A stretch of DNA of 64,000 nucleotides from CAVQRB01 sp963715055 (lineage in GTDB: Bacteria > Pseudomonadota > Alphaproteobacteria > Rhodobacterales > Rhodobacteraceae): positions 1-64,000 of the forward strand of contig CAVQRB010000018.1 in assembly GCA_963715055.1 (NCBI GenBank), read 5' to 3'. Shown here one piece after another: positions 1-8,716 of the stretch; the first letter of the stretch is position 1, and each line of letters begins with the position of its first letter. The translations under genes and the position numbers were made by a program. The notes beneath the pieces were generated by a model. The model worked only from the letters and a program-made list of their open reading frames with translations, was not told where the DNA came from and made no database searches.

Positions 1-273
1 AACGGCCGCTTCCGGGAATGTGTGCTGCACTGCCGAAACGCAGCCGTCCGCTAGACCGGTGTGTTGTCGCAAATCTCGCTGCACGCCCATCAGGCAGCAA
101 AGTCCCGCATCTTACCAGTTCATGCACGATGCAGCGAATGATGGCATATCCCGAACCGGCCACTCGTGACCAGCGCGGCGAATGCCGGGTCAGAGCCCAA
201 TGCGGAAGTGCTCCGGTATTCAACGTCTCAGGTGCAGCAACCGGTCACATAATTGATTTTGCGCTGAACGTCG

Positions 274-774
274 TTAGAGGGGATGATCGACCAAAAGCCG
301 ATCTATTATTTTACCTAACAATTGGGTTCGGCTTTTAACGTCCGCTTTTCGATAGATTGAACTGTTCTGTGACTTGATTGTGCCCGGGCTAGTGTTGCGC
401 AACTCGGCTATTTCACTGACAGTCATAGCTTTCACAGTAAGCAGCGCGACATCCTTTTCAGCATCGCTCAGTTGCCATCTATCAAATTGCAGGTTGAGCA
501 TTTCAAAGAACTCACCTTGAGCTGAACGCAATAGCCTTTGGATCTCTTCCCGGTCTTTTTGCGAAGACTGGTAACTTCGCCAAATCAGAAATCCACCAAC
601 AACAAAACCAAAAAAGGTCGCGAGAGATATGATCTCGTGAACAATCCAGCTGGGGCCGAACAGGTAGTAACCTGAAATCCTGCCGATCAATTCAGCAACA
701 AAAGCCAGTGCAGAGGCGGTGTATATCACCACCCCCGCATGGAACGTCCTGTTAGCTCCCGGACTATCGCTCAA
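274..774 (-). CDS. membrane-anchored LuxR-type HTH regulator
   Basis: A 166-residue protein with two hydrophobic segments near residues 14-34 and 46-66, followed by a short charged linker and a C-terminal helix-turn-helix of the LuxR/GerE type. Visible HTH signatures are LSDAEKDVALL, MTVSEIAEL and the recognition-helix-like SPGTIKSQNSSIYRKA. Proteins of this plan (two membrane helices plus a cytoplasmic LuxR HTH) are known in the Rhodobacterales, but their signals are mostly unknown. The gene lies 35 bases downstream of the acidic-tail secreted protein on the same strand, so the two are probably cotranscribed. I infer a DNA-binding role; no receiver or autoinducer domain is visible. Confidence 0.75.
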   Translation of the reverse strand: MSDSPGANRTFHAGVVIYTASALAFVAELIGRISGYYLFGPSWIVHEIISLATFFGFVVGGFLIWRSYQSSQKDREEIQRLLRSAQGEFFEMLNLQFDRWQLSDAEKDVALLTVKAMTVSEIAELRNTSPGTIKSQNSSIYRKADVKSRTQLLGKIIDRLLVDHPL

Positions 775-809
775 AGCTGAAACCAGGCACTGGAACGTTC
801 AGGCACCGG

Positions 810-1385
810 TCAATCGTCACCTTCGCTATCGCTATCGCCTTCGCCATCGCTGTCACCTTCGCCATCGCTGTCACCGTCGCTATCGCCATCGCTGTCACCG
901 CCACTTTCACCGTCGCTATCGCCATCGCTGTCACCGCCACTTTCACCGTCGCTATCGCTGTCGCCTTCGCCGTCACTGTCGCCACCTCGCTCGCTATCGT
1001 TATCGCTGTCGCCGTCGCTTTCACTATCATCACTCTCGTCATCGTTTTCGTCGTCATCGTTCTCGTCACCGTCGTTTTCATCGTCATCGTTTTCATCGTC
1101 ATCGTTTTCATCGTCATCGAAATCGTCGTCTTCATCATCATATTCATCGTCGTTCTCGGTCCTGTCGCGCAGGACGGTGCCATCTCTGCCGAGAACAATT
1201 TCGCGCTCGATGCCGGGGCCCGTCGCTTCAAATCGGGTATTGCCGAACAGGGTTCGATTGATTTCGATGCGCTTGAAACCTTGTTCCGTTAATTCTTCGA
1301 CAATTTGATCTCTTGTGGTTTGAGACAGGGCAGTGCTTGCCATCAAGGCAAATGACGTGCTTATCAAGATCGTTTTCGCTCTCAT
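810..1385 (-). CDS. exported PepSY-like protein with long acidic Asp/Ser/Gly/Glu repeat tail
   Basis: A 191-residue protein. Residues 1-21 form a clear signal peptide ending in STALSQ. Residues 22-78 form a small domain (TRDQIVEELTEQGFKRIEI and later EREIVLGRDGTVLRD) that resembles the PepSY-like fold of secreted alphaproteobacterial proteins. The remaining 110 or so residues are low complexity: first D/E/N-rich blocks of the ENDDDENDD type, then GDSDGDSDGESG-type repeats. The tail has almost no hydrophobic or basic residues, so it is strongly negative and should bind cations. The gene is the first of a two-gene minus-strand unit with the LuxR-type membrane regulator. The function is not known. 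Confidence 0.7.
   Translation of the reverse strand: MRAKTILISTSFALMASTALSQTTRDQIVEELTEQGFKRIEINRTLFGNTRFEATGPGIEREIVLGRDGTVLRDRTENDDEYDDEDDDFDDDENDDDENDDDENDGDENDDDENDDESDDSESDGDSDNDSERGGDSDGEGDSDSDGESGGDSDGDSDGESGGDSDGDSDGDSDGEGDSDGEGDSDSEGDD
813..1130 (-). repeat. tandem codon repeats encoding an acidic tail
   Basis: Imperfect tandem repeats inside the acidic-tail gene. On the minus strand, units of about 12-36 bases built from GAC/GAT, AGC and GGT/GGC codons give (G)DSDGDS/GESG blocks; an upstream block gives ENDDDE. Copy number in such arrays commonly varies between strains. The antisense frames across this stretch are long open frames only because of the repeats. Confidence 0.75.
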
Positions 1386-1638
1386 TGTATTTCCTCACTT
1401 ATTGATATTGTCCGAGACAAGCACGTGAAAGACTGTCTAGGGAATATAACTTTGGATGAAATTGGCTGTAATCATCCAAAGAGGCATTTGCAGACAAAGT
1501 TCTTTTTCAGATACAGGGACGGCTATAGTCTAAGGTCTGGGATCCCCGGCGAAATCGTGGAAAAGACCATCAATACATGGTTACAAAGGCGACCCTCGAG
1601 CATTTCAGGACTCAGCAACGGACCAAAAGAACCTGAAT

Positions 1639-2262
1639 ATGATAGAACAGACAAAATACCAGAAGCTTTTCTCCACCCCGCTTATTCGGTTCAAAGTACC
1701 AGATTGCGCAGTTCTGAACGCGGCACTTCTGATGGAAGCGGAGCAAATGCGTGCAAAGAGTACTGGTGTTGCAAAATCCAATCGTGGCGGTTGGCACTCG
1801 GAAGGAAATTTGTTCGAAAGCGATGCACCCAGCATACAGAGACTGCGAGACGCGGCAAAGGATGCTGTTTTCCAACTCTCACGAAAGGTCAACGTCGACT
1901 TCAATCCTGAAGAGTTCAACCTGAAACTCTTCGCATGGATGAATGCAAATCCAACTGGCGGCTATAATGCGCCTCACACGCATCCCGGTGCACATTGGTC
2001 GGGTGTTTACTATGTCGCTCAACCAAACGTCGATAAAGGGTCGTCAGGTATGATCGAGTTCGTCGATCCTCGTTCTGATCTGCAGCATTGGAAAATTCTT
2101 GGCGCGAGCGCCTTTCAACAAAAGCGGAGCTTTCGACCTTCTGTTGGTGAGTTGATAGTGTTTCCGTCCTACCTAATGCACTGGGTTCATCCCAATCAAA
2201 GCGATGAAGAAAGAGTAACCATCGCCTTTAACGCTACATTTCGCCGCCCAAAAAAGAAATAG
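1639..2262 (+). CDS. putative 2OG-Fe(II) oxygenase (TIGR02466-like)
   Basis: A 207-residue protein with a double-stranded beta-helix oxygenase look. There is a histidine-rich metal region NAPHTHPGAHWSGVYYV near residues 107-123 and a second His/Arg region, PSYLMHWVHPNQSDEERVT, near residues 173-191. The spacing and the phrase SGVYYV followed later by an FVDPR element are typical of the small TIGR02466 family of putative 2-oxoglutarate/iron oxygenases found in Roseobacters and their phages. The substrate is unknown. It stands alone and ends directly against an IS110 relic, so it may be part of a transferred segment. Confidence 0.7.
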   Translation: MIEQTKYQKLFSTPLIRFKVPDCAVLNAALLMEAEQMRAKSTGVAKSNRGGWHSEGNLFESDAPSIQRLRDAAKDAVFQLSRKVNVDFNPEEFNLKLFAWMNANPTGGYNAPHTHPGAHWSGVYYVAQPNVDKGSSGMIEFVDPRSDLQHWKILGASAFQQKRSFRPSVGELIVFPSYLMHWVHPNQSDEERVTIAFNATFRRPKKK

Positions 2263-2399
2263 TCAACACTTTCTGCTATAAATCGAATGTCTGCTTGGTC
2301 CGCACTCCCGACCTCGGCCCCGCAGCAATCTCGCGGGCGCAGAGAATGGCTGGTTCGGTGACGCTACACTGCGGCGCAGTCTGACTCGATGAATGGCAC

Positions 2400-2895
2400 G
2401 CTCTTTGCCGCCACTGGATTTGTTGAGCGGGGTCAGCCCCAGCCAAGCCGCTAGATCGCGCCCGGTGCGGAATTGTTTTGCGTCGCCGATCGTCGCGACA
2501 ATGGCCGATGCAGTTATTGGCCCAATTCCTGGCATGCGCATCAATCTGCGCGCATCAGCATTCAGCAGAGCATGTTGTTCGATCATCTTTGAGTAGCCGT
2601 CGATGCGCTCGTTCAAGCCGATAAACTGATAGCACTGGATGCCGAGCATGCCGTTCGCGATCTCGGGCATGTCCGGGTGATCACCGTCAAGGTGGCGCTT
2701 CGCAAAGGCCGTCACCGCTTCGATCCCGATAGGCAAGATATGCCCGAACTCGCGCAACAGGCTGCGGATCATATTGGCCAGCTGGGTGCGCTGCCGGACG
2801 GCCAGATCTCGCGTGCGGTGGATCGATAGAATAGCCTGTTGATCCTCGGTCTTGATCTCGACAAAGCGCATCGTCGGGCGCCTGACAGCTTCGCA
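2400..2895 (-). pseudogene. IS110-family transposase relic
   Basis: The minus strand encodes the C-terminal half of an IS110-type transposase. HCEAVRRPT followed by MRFVEIKTEDQQAILS is the usual bridge after the DEDD catalytic domain. Further on, MRMPGIGPITASAIVATIGD and RDLAAWLGLTPLNKSSGGKE are the Transposase_20 signatures. The N-terminal RuvC-like DEDD domain is missing upstream of about 2895. After SSGGKERAIHR the expected ending is lost in an unrelated frame, although an open frame continues to 2263. The element is truncated at both ends and should be inactive. Confidence 0.8.
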
Positions 2896-3053
2896 ATGGG
2901 AATGGGCCGTCCATGGCAGGGGCGGAAGGTTCAGTCGGGCGATATGCTGCGGTCGATCTAATGGCGGCAGAGAGCTGATTGTGTTGAAAAACTCTTCCTT
3001 GATTGCACGGCAAGCCGCTGATTCACTTTCCGTATTGAGGGATGCGGAATTCG

Positions 3054-3205
3054 ATGATGGGACCGAAGCAGGAAGCGCAGGCGGCGCTATTTTATGAGTT
3101 CTCGCTGGAGGATCATGTCCCGCAGGACCACCTGCTGCGGTCGATTGATAGGTTCGTTGATCTGAGTAGTATCCGCACGCACCTTGCAGATTTCTACAGC
3201 CATAG
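3054..3205 (+). pseudogene. N-terminal relic of an IS1182-type transposase
   Basis: The frame beginning MMGPKQEAQAALFYEFSLE and running to THLADFYSH matches the conserved first 50 or so residues of IS1182-type transposases. The reading then changes to an unrelated sequence (SLNIREAGLLHG), so the DDE catalytic core is absent. The preceding 80 bases, with a GTTGAAAAACTC motif near 2977, look like the 5' end of such an element. With the IS110 relic this marks a small insertion-sequence graveyard just before the protease gene. Confidence 0.7.
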
Positions 3206-3385
3206 CCTGAATATTCGAGAGGCGGGACTGTTACACGGGCTTCTTTGCGGTTTCACGGAAAATGCATACTGCATCAGATCCCTTGGCTCCAACGCACTTA
3301 CGACGAGCCGTTATTCGACGTGCAGAGCACTTGACTGATGCTCGCCGTCCGGGAGACAGTTCTCGGACAAAGGAGGTGCCAACAA

Positions 3386-4393
3386 GTGAGCCGTCTTGTT
3401 CCGACACATGCACTGGTAGTTGCGTTGGCTGCGTCAGTGATGGCGACTCCGGCATTCGCCAATGACGATCTTGTTGTTTATATTGAGTGCGAAGGGAAGA
3501 ATGGAGACACCACCCAGGGCAGCGGCGTTCTGGTAAGCTCGCAAGGACATGTACTGACGGCCCGACACGTCGTTCCCGACGGCTTCCTATGTCAGGCGAG
3601 CATCGGCAACAGCACTTTGCCAAAGCGTGGCGTGCGGCCGAGTTTTCAGTCCAACAACATAAACGACCGTTTCGACGCGCTTCTGCTGGAGTTCGGGCGC
3701 AACGCGGGCGAAACTTTCCCGTTTGCCTTGCTTTGCCAGGTTACGGAAGCTCTCAATGGCAGCAGAATCACGGCTAAGGGATTTCATGCCGGCTCATTTG
3801 GCCCACCGAGTTCGTCTGACGGCATCCTCTCGAACACCTACATCAGCTTCAACGGATTGATCGAAACCACAGCGATGACCACTGAAGGGAAGAGCGGCGG
3901 CCCTGTTTTCCTACACGGTACCAACGCCATTGTTGGGATAATTGCGGGCGCACAGTTCAGCAATCTGGGAATTGTCAGCAGCTATAGTATCCTGGCGACA
4001 AACGCAGTCCAAGGAAGTGTGGACTTGCTCACAGAGGCCCGCGACTGCGGTGGACAACCTGAGGATGCGCCACAAAGGTCGCCATCGACGCGTGAGGCCC
4101 CAACACAGGACTTAATCACCGACGCACCGTATCCGGTCTGTTACGTGGACGATGTACGACCCCCAGACGATTGGTTGGCGATGCGCAGCGAACCGAGTAC
4201 AAAGCGCGGCCGGCAGATACTCAGACTTCCGTCCGGCACCGCAATGTCCATGCTCAGCAGGGGACAGGATGACTGGTTTCTCGTGCGACTCAGCGATGGC
4301 ACCGAGGGTTGGGTCTCGTGGCGCGTTTCGCGATGGATCCGATGCTTGGATACATCGACGCAGGATATGAACGTTCCGCAAAAAACTCGGTAA
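3386..4393 (+). CDS. exported trypsin-like serine protease with C-terminal SH3-like domain
   Basis: I choose the GTG at 3386 because AGGAGG lies at 3371-3376 and the translation then opens with a good signal peptide ending TPAFA. The product is 335 residues. The chymotrypsin-fold triad is visible: His in LTARHVV, Asp in DRFDALLLEF and Ser in GKSGGPVF. The C-terminal 90 residues (ICY-VDD region, WLAMRSEPS, ILRLPSGT, DWFLVRLSDGTEGWVS) form a bacterial SH3-like domain, probably a cell-wall or ligand-binding module. The protein should act in the periplasm or outside the cell. It is a single gene between insertion-sequence relics and a ModA-like gene, which suggests accessory cargo. Confidence 0.8.
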   Translation: MSRLVPTHALVVALAASVMATPAFANDDLVVYIECEGKNGDTTQGSGVLVSSQGHVLTARHVVPDGFLCQASIGNSTLPKRGVRPSFQSNNINDRFDALLLEFGRNAGETFPFALLCQVTEALNGSRITAKGFHAGSFGPPSSSDGILSNTYISFNGLIETTAMTTEGKSGGPVFLHGTNAIVGIIAGAQFSNLGIVSSYSILATNAVQGSVDLLTEARDCGGQPEDAPQRSPSTREAPTQDLITDAPYPVCYVDDVRPPDDWLAMRSEPSTKRGRQILRLPSGTAMSMLSRGQDDWFLVRLSDGTEGWVSWRVSRWIRCLDTSTQDMNVPQKTR

Positions 4394-4866
4394 CCGGATT
4401 TAGCAGCGCGCCATTCAACGCTCAAACCCGATCTTCGAGTGACTACAGACCAATAACCCAGGGCACGACCGTTCGAAATGGTGGTTCCTAAGCCAAAGAA
4501 AAAACTGCCGTGAAACATCATATGGCCGCATGCGAGCCCCGCCCTTTAGGGCGCTGAGTTCACGCTATCCAGATACATGACGGTCGGGTTTGTCCGCGAT
4601 GTGTGAATTCAACCTAGTCTAGATTATGCGTTCGCAGCGAATGGCGGCAATGCGTGCTGCAGTCGCAGCATTCAAAGAGCTTGTTCAAGGTCGGCATTGG
4701 GCCGTCCTTCCCATCGATAGGGCATAGGCGGGTCCCGATGCTGCGGTGCCTGCGGGGTCCGCTGTGAGCCCATTTTGACACCATAGCGAACGGGCTTGCC
4801 GGACACCAAGTGATTGCGCTTAATGGTGGTGCCACCGCGCAGGCGGGTTTTGAAGAAAGCTTCAGT
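4394..4866 (+). other. intergenic stretch, no gene recognised
   Basis: About 470 bases between the protease and the ModA-like gene. The open frames here have no recognisable protein features and compete on both strands. A GTG at 4810 would extend the downstream ModA-like frame by 19 residues reading IALNGGATAQAG, which looks like the end of a decayed signal peptide. Confidence 0.4.
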
Positions 4867-5559
4867 ATGCCGACTACATTGCGCATGTTCGTTCCTGCGG
4901 CGATCCGGGCTGTCATGGACCGCCTCACGCCGCGCGTGGAAGCCGAGACAGGCGTGCGGCTCATACAGGAGGTTGAGCTTAACCCACTGATACCGGAGCG
5001 GATCAGAGCCGGCGAGCTTTATGACATCGGCCTGACCAACCCCCTTTACGCGAAGGCTTTGATCGATGATGGATTTGCAGACGGCGGCAGCCACCGTGCA
5101 TTCGGGCGTGTCTCACTTGCGGTTGCGCGCAAAGGCGTGGCGAATGGCCAAATAATAGCGGACTCACATGGTATTGAAGAGCTTCTGCGCAGCGCGAAAA
5201 GCATAGCCTATACAGGCTCCGGGACGAGCGGACACACCTATCTGGATGCGATGGAGCGCATGGGGCTGACTGACGCAGTCTTGCCGAAAAGTCATGCGAT
5301 GGCTGGGGGCGTGCCTGCGGTCTCTGTGGCGACTGGCGAATACGAGGTTGCGATTGCCCCTCTGACAACAGTGATTGCCACGCCAGGAGTTGTTCCCGCT
5401 GCGGTGTTCCCGGAACACCTTGGTACACATATCGACATGTCGGTATTTCGGAACGCCGCATCACCAAGCACAACAGCAAAAGTGATCGACATCCTGACCG
5501 ATCACGATCTTAATGATGAACTCGCGGCGGCGGGAATTGCGCGTTTTGAACTGATCTGA
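4867..5559 (+). CDS. ModA-like substrate-binding protein, apparently without a signal peptide
   Basis: A 230-residue protein (249 if the GTG at 4810 is used) of the type II periplasmic binding fold, closest in appearance to molybdate-binding ModA. It shows LRMFVPAAIRAVMDRLTPR at the start, a middle AYTGSGTSGHTYLDAMERMG and a SVATGEYEVAIAPLTTV element. Classical ModA proteins have an export signal; here only a possible remnant (ATAQAG) precedes the domain. No modB or modC permease or ATPase lies nearby. It may be a solitary decayed transporter part or a cytoplasmic binding protein that has changed function. Confidence 0.65.
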   Translation: MPTTLRMFVPAAIRAVMDRLTPRVEAETGVRLIQEVELNPLIPERIRAGELYDIGLTNPLYAKALIDDGFADGGSHRAFGRVSLAVARKGVANGQIIADSHGIEELLRSAKSIAYTGSGTSGHTYLDAMERMGLTDAVLPKSHAMAGGVPAVSVATGEYEVAIAPLTTVIATPGVVPAAVFPEHLGTHIDMSVFRNAASPSTTAKVIDILTDHDLNDELAAAGIARFELI

Positions 5560-5720
5560 TCGCGTTTTGGATTTCCGGCAAAATCGCGCACCGACAGGAG
5601 AAGCCTCACCACCACCAGATCAGAGTCTTGTCAGCTACGTTGGCTTAATGTCTGTTGTTTCTGGGCATAGAATATGCGGAGACATTTCTTTTCCATTCAG
5701 AAAAAGAGAGCGAGGGCCGA

Positions 5721-7010
5721 ATGAATTTGATTGCAAGGGCGACGTCGATTGTTGGTGGAACGGTGGCAGCCATGCGCCGTGGCACTTCCCCCCGGGAACA
5801 AGCCATTGGCGCAGAACCCAATATCCCTCAGGCCCGGAATCAAGGTATTATGACGCTCAAGATGCCGGTCGCGGAGGGGTGGAAAGATGGGCGGTTGCCG
5901 ATCTGCGCAGATCGCTTGAAGGTCAATGTATTTGCGTCAGAGTTGGATCACCCCCGTTGGGTCGAGGTTCTTCCAAATGGCGATGTTTTGGTTGCTGAAT
6001 CGAAGGAACAGGCCGGTCCACCGAAGACTCTCATGGACCATGCTGCGCAGGCGACCATGCGCCGCGTCAAGGCCATTGGGAAAAGCGCCAACCGCGTCAC
6101 TCTACTCCGAGACGAAGACGGCGATGGGATTGCCGAAACGCGGTATGTGTTTGTGGAAAACCAGAACCAGCCCTTCGGCATGGCGCTGGTCGGCAGCAAA
6201 TTCTATCTGGGCAACACCGACGGGATCAAAGTCTTTGACTACGTTCCTGGAGCAACCAGGCTCGAAGGTGAAGGCCAGACCTTGGTCGACTTCAAGCCGC
6301 ATGGCCACTGGACACGCAGCCTTATTGTCTCACCTGATCAGAGCAAGATTTATGCAGGCGTCGGATCACTCACCAATATCGCTGACCAAGGTATGGAAGT
6401 TGAGGACGGCCGCGCCGCAATCTGGGAGCTTGATGTAGCCACACACAAGGCACGCATCTTTGCCACAGGCCTGCGAAATGCTGTTGGCATGGCATGGGAG
6501 CCTACAACCAAAAAATTGTGGACCGTTGTGAATGAACGTGACGGACTCGGTGACGAGACCCCACCAGATTACCTGACCTCCGTCGTCGACGGAGGGTTCT
6601 ACGGATGGCCCTACAGTTACTGGAACAGAATTGTTGATGATCGGGTAGAGCAGGATCCGGAAAAAGTCGCCGCTTCAATCGTGCCAGACTATGCGCTTGG
6701 CGGCCATACGGCGTCTTTGGGACTATGCTGGATGCCTGCGGGCACGCTACCGGGGTTTGGCGATGGCATGATCATTGGCCAACACGGTTCGTGGAACCGG
6801 TCTATTCTCAGCGGGTACAAGCTCATCTTCGTGCCGTTTCAGGACGGAAAGCCCAGCGGTAAACCTCGCGACATATTGACAGGGTTTTTGTCAGAGGACG
6901 AGAAACTCGCTTACGGTCGCCCTGTGGGCGTAAGCCTTGGCGCAGATCGCGAGAGCCTGTTGATGGTCGACGACGTGGGGGACGTAGTTTTCCGCGTAAG
7001 CGCTGGTTAA
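5721..7010 (+). CDS. PQQ-type sugar (sorbosone) dehydrogenase-like beta-propeller protein
   Basis: The ATG at 5721, preceded by GAGGG, gives a 429-residue protein. Visible family features are LDHPRWVEVLPNGDVLVAE, the calcium-site-like DEDGDGIAE, QPFGMAL, FATGLRNAVGMAW and a C-terminal GQHGSWNRS. This is the set seen in L-sorbosone/soluble glucose dehydrogenase-like six-bladed propellers that use PQQ. No clear signal peptide is present, although the N-terminus has a weakly hydrophobic stretch after residue 5; most relatives are exported. The substrate cannot be read from the sequence. It is not in an obvious operon. Confidence 0.75.
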   Translation: MNLIARATSIVGGTVAAMRRGTSPREQAIGAEPNIPQARNQGIMTLKMPVAEGWKDGRLPICADRLKVNVFASELDHPRWVEVLPNGDVLVAESKEQAGPPKTLMDHAAQATMRRVKAIGKSANRVTLLRDEDGDGIAETRYVFVENQNQPFGMALVGSKFYLGNTDGIKVFDYVPGATRLEGEGQTLVDFKPHGHWTRSLIVSPDQSKIYAGVGSLTNIADQGMEVEDGRAAIWELDVATHKARIFATGLRNAVGMAWEPTTKKLWTVVNERDGLGDETPPDYLTSVVDGGFYGWPYSYWNRIVDDRVEQDPEKVAASIVPDYALGGHTASLGLCWMPAGTLPGFGDGMIIGQHGSWNRSILSGYKLIFVPFQDGKPSGKPRDILTGFLSEDEKLAYGRPVGVSLGADRESLLMVDDVGDVVFRVSAG

Positions 7011-7243
7011 GCGACATACCGTCACAGAAATCCAATAATGTTTACTTCAGAGAGAGTTCACCGTTGAGATCACGGCGGATGTCTCCTTTGACAGGCTGCA
7101 CCGCAGCATGAACGTTCCACGTCGAGTGACCGCAAACGGCCGTCCATGACGCTAAAGCCCCCTCCCAATGGTTCCTCCCGGGCTCCGAACGTATACGGGG
7201 GGGCGCAGCGCGGCATTTCGCTAGCGACTGGCTTCTTCACCGG

Positions 7244-7405
7244 GGAATCCACCCGGAATCCACTTCGCCCAGCGCGTGATATAAAACGGTCTTATTTTCA
7301 GATATTTACGTGGCCTACAGGCCGCTCGGGGTGGATTCTTGACTAAACCACTCAAGAATCCACCCGTGGAATCCACCAACCGGAATCCAGGCACTGGAAT
7401 CCACC
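7244..7405. repeat. cluster of seven GGAATCCAC(C) motifs
   Basis: Copies start at 7244, 7255, 7356 (AGAATCCACC), 7368, 7382 (GGAATCCAGG) and 7396 on the plus strand, and one lies inverted at 7331-7339. Spacing is irregular (about 11-14 bases within sub-clusters), unlike a CRISPR array. Such clusters can be protein-binding iterons or operators, or a decayed tandem repeat. Confidence 0.7.
7329..7365. repeat. 14-bp perfect inverted repeat
   Basis: The arms GGGTGGATTCTTGA (7329-7342) and TCAAGAATCCACCC (7352-7365) are perfectly complementary around a 9-base loop, CTAAACCAC. The arms contain two of the clustered GAATCCAC motifs in opposite orientation. No T-run follows, so a simple terminator is unlikely. 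Confidence 0.75.
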
Positions 7406-7595
7406 CTGCTGACGTTGTTTTCATAAGCATGCGTCGGACCGCGATGGAGTTGGATTTCGTGCATCGTCAGCCTGAAATCAGATCAATCGGAAACGCTGTT
7501 CCTGAAGGTGCAGACTGCCAGGGTGCCCGGGCCTTGATCAGCAGGTCAATATCACCAACTGCGTCGCAAAGCTCCATCGGACCTTGTCACCGTGA

Positions 7596-8182
7596 TCATG
7601 ATCTCTGACTGCGGCTGCCGGCACCCGCGCTGGGCCATTCGCCCGGCGCACCTATGCGGTACACCCGCCCACGGCCCTCGACCTTCTCTGAGATGACAGC
7701 CAGGCTGAGCTTTTTCTTCAGCTGACCCGAGATCGCGCCGCGCACGGAGTGGGCCTGCCAGCCGGTCACGGCGGTGATTTCGGGAATACTGGCACCATCG
7801 GGCGCCTGCAACAGAGCTATCAGTTCGGCCTGCTTGGTGCCCTTGCGCAGAGTGACCGGCGCGGGCGTCCTGCGGTTCCGGGCCGGGCTTGCGCAAACCG
7901 GCCATGGCCTGCGCCACGACGGGCTCAATGCCGATGGCGGCCAGCCCGGCTCCGGTGGCGATCAGCGTGGTGCCGCGACCATCACCGGTCTCGCGCCAGA
8001 GCGGCTCGTCGCGGCGCAGGTCAGCTTCGACCTCTTCGATCAACCCGCGTTCGGTCATCAGCGTGACGACTTTCTTTGCGGCAGCGCCATGCAGCCCTTC
8101 GGGCAGGGGCATCGCAAGCGTTGCCCGGGCGGGAGGCGGCGCTGATGAGAATGAGAGTCTGCGTATCGGTCAGGCGGGTCAC
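7596..8182 (-). pseudogene. DUF3489 family gene broken by two frameshifts
   Basis: Three frames read in order along the minus strand rebuild one DUF3489 protein. A GTG at 8182 gives VTRLTDTQTLILISAAS. The next frame gives MPLPEGLHGAAAKKVVTLM and VEADLRRDEPLWRETGDGRG. The last frame gives GTKQAELIALLQAPDGASI and EVEGRGRVYRI-like sequence ending at 7596. The breaks fall near 8120-8135 (in a CCCGGG run) and between about 7860 and 7895. DUF3489 proteins are small, common in alphaproteobacteria and of unknown role. Two independent indels suggest a true pseudogene. Confidence 0.75.
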
Positions 8183-8716
8183 AAAAGTCTCCGGATGCAA
8201 GTGGCAGCGCAGCATGCGTTGCCTTCTACCGGAGCAGACCACGCGGGGCTGCCGGGTTTCCTGACTGACCTCCGTGGGTTCGCTGTTCTGATGGGGATCA
8301 GGTTCGCTCTGCTGAGAGCAATCATCAACTGTAATCGATCTGGTATTGTTACTTTCTCTGGCAGCGACCGGGAGGCCGGTTACCCATTGCGAGGGAACTG
8401 TCCGCACCAGCGGACGGCTACATTGTCCGTCGTTGCAAGGTACATCGAGATCCGTCACGCAGACTGAAATGTGAATTCGCTGCAAATGCACGCGCACGAA
8501 CTTCGCTGCTCTTGGCAGACCTACACGAGGGATTGCACGCCTCATGTGGTTTCGACTGTTCGCCACCGAGACAGTCCGTCCATTCCTCCATCGGCACAAA
8601 AATTACCGCGCGGCCGCGGCGGTTGCGCTCGGGGTAATCGGGAATCTCCTCCGGCCCGCAAATTTATTTCATCGGACCTATTCCGCATATCACACCCGCG
8701 ATCTGCGGTGTTTGGG
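8183..8716. other. intergenic stretch, no gene supported
   Basis: About 530 bases between the DUF3489 relic and the LysR gene. Long frames run on both strands but show no domain, motif or start-site support. Short GTCCG/CGGAC words recur around 8399-8437 and near 8574 without forming a clean inverted repeat. Nothing else is seen. Confidence 0.4.

Larger units (their letters stand above)
7011..7595 (+). other. non-coding stretch holding a GAATCCAC repeat cluster
   Basis: About 585 bases between the sorbosone dehydrogenase-like gene and the DUF3489 relic. I see no supported gene. The central part carries seven copies of a GAATCCAC-type motif, described separately; the short open frames across it are products of that repeat. 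Confidence 0.5.

Noticed and set aside
293..336. AAAAGCCGA / TCGGCTTTT inverted repeat as a terminator
   Set aside because: The loop is 26 bases and the arms lie inside the 3' part of the LuxR-type gene, so a terminator role is unlikely.
18..338. 106-residue open frame at the window start
   Set aside because: No domain, no ribosome site, overlaps the end of the LuxR-type gene on the other strand.
719..1261. His/Arg-rich open frame over the acidic repeat
   Set aside because: Antisense of the Asp/Ser repeat codons; open only because the repeat lacks stops in that frame.
7244..7405. CRISPR array
   Set aside because: The units are short (about 10 bases), unevenly spaced and partly inverted, and no unique spacers or cas genes are seen.
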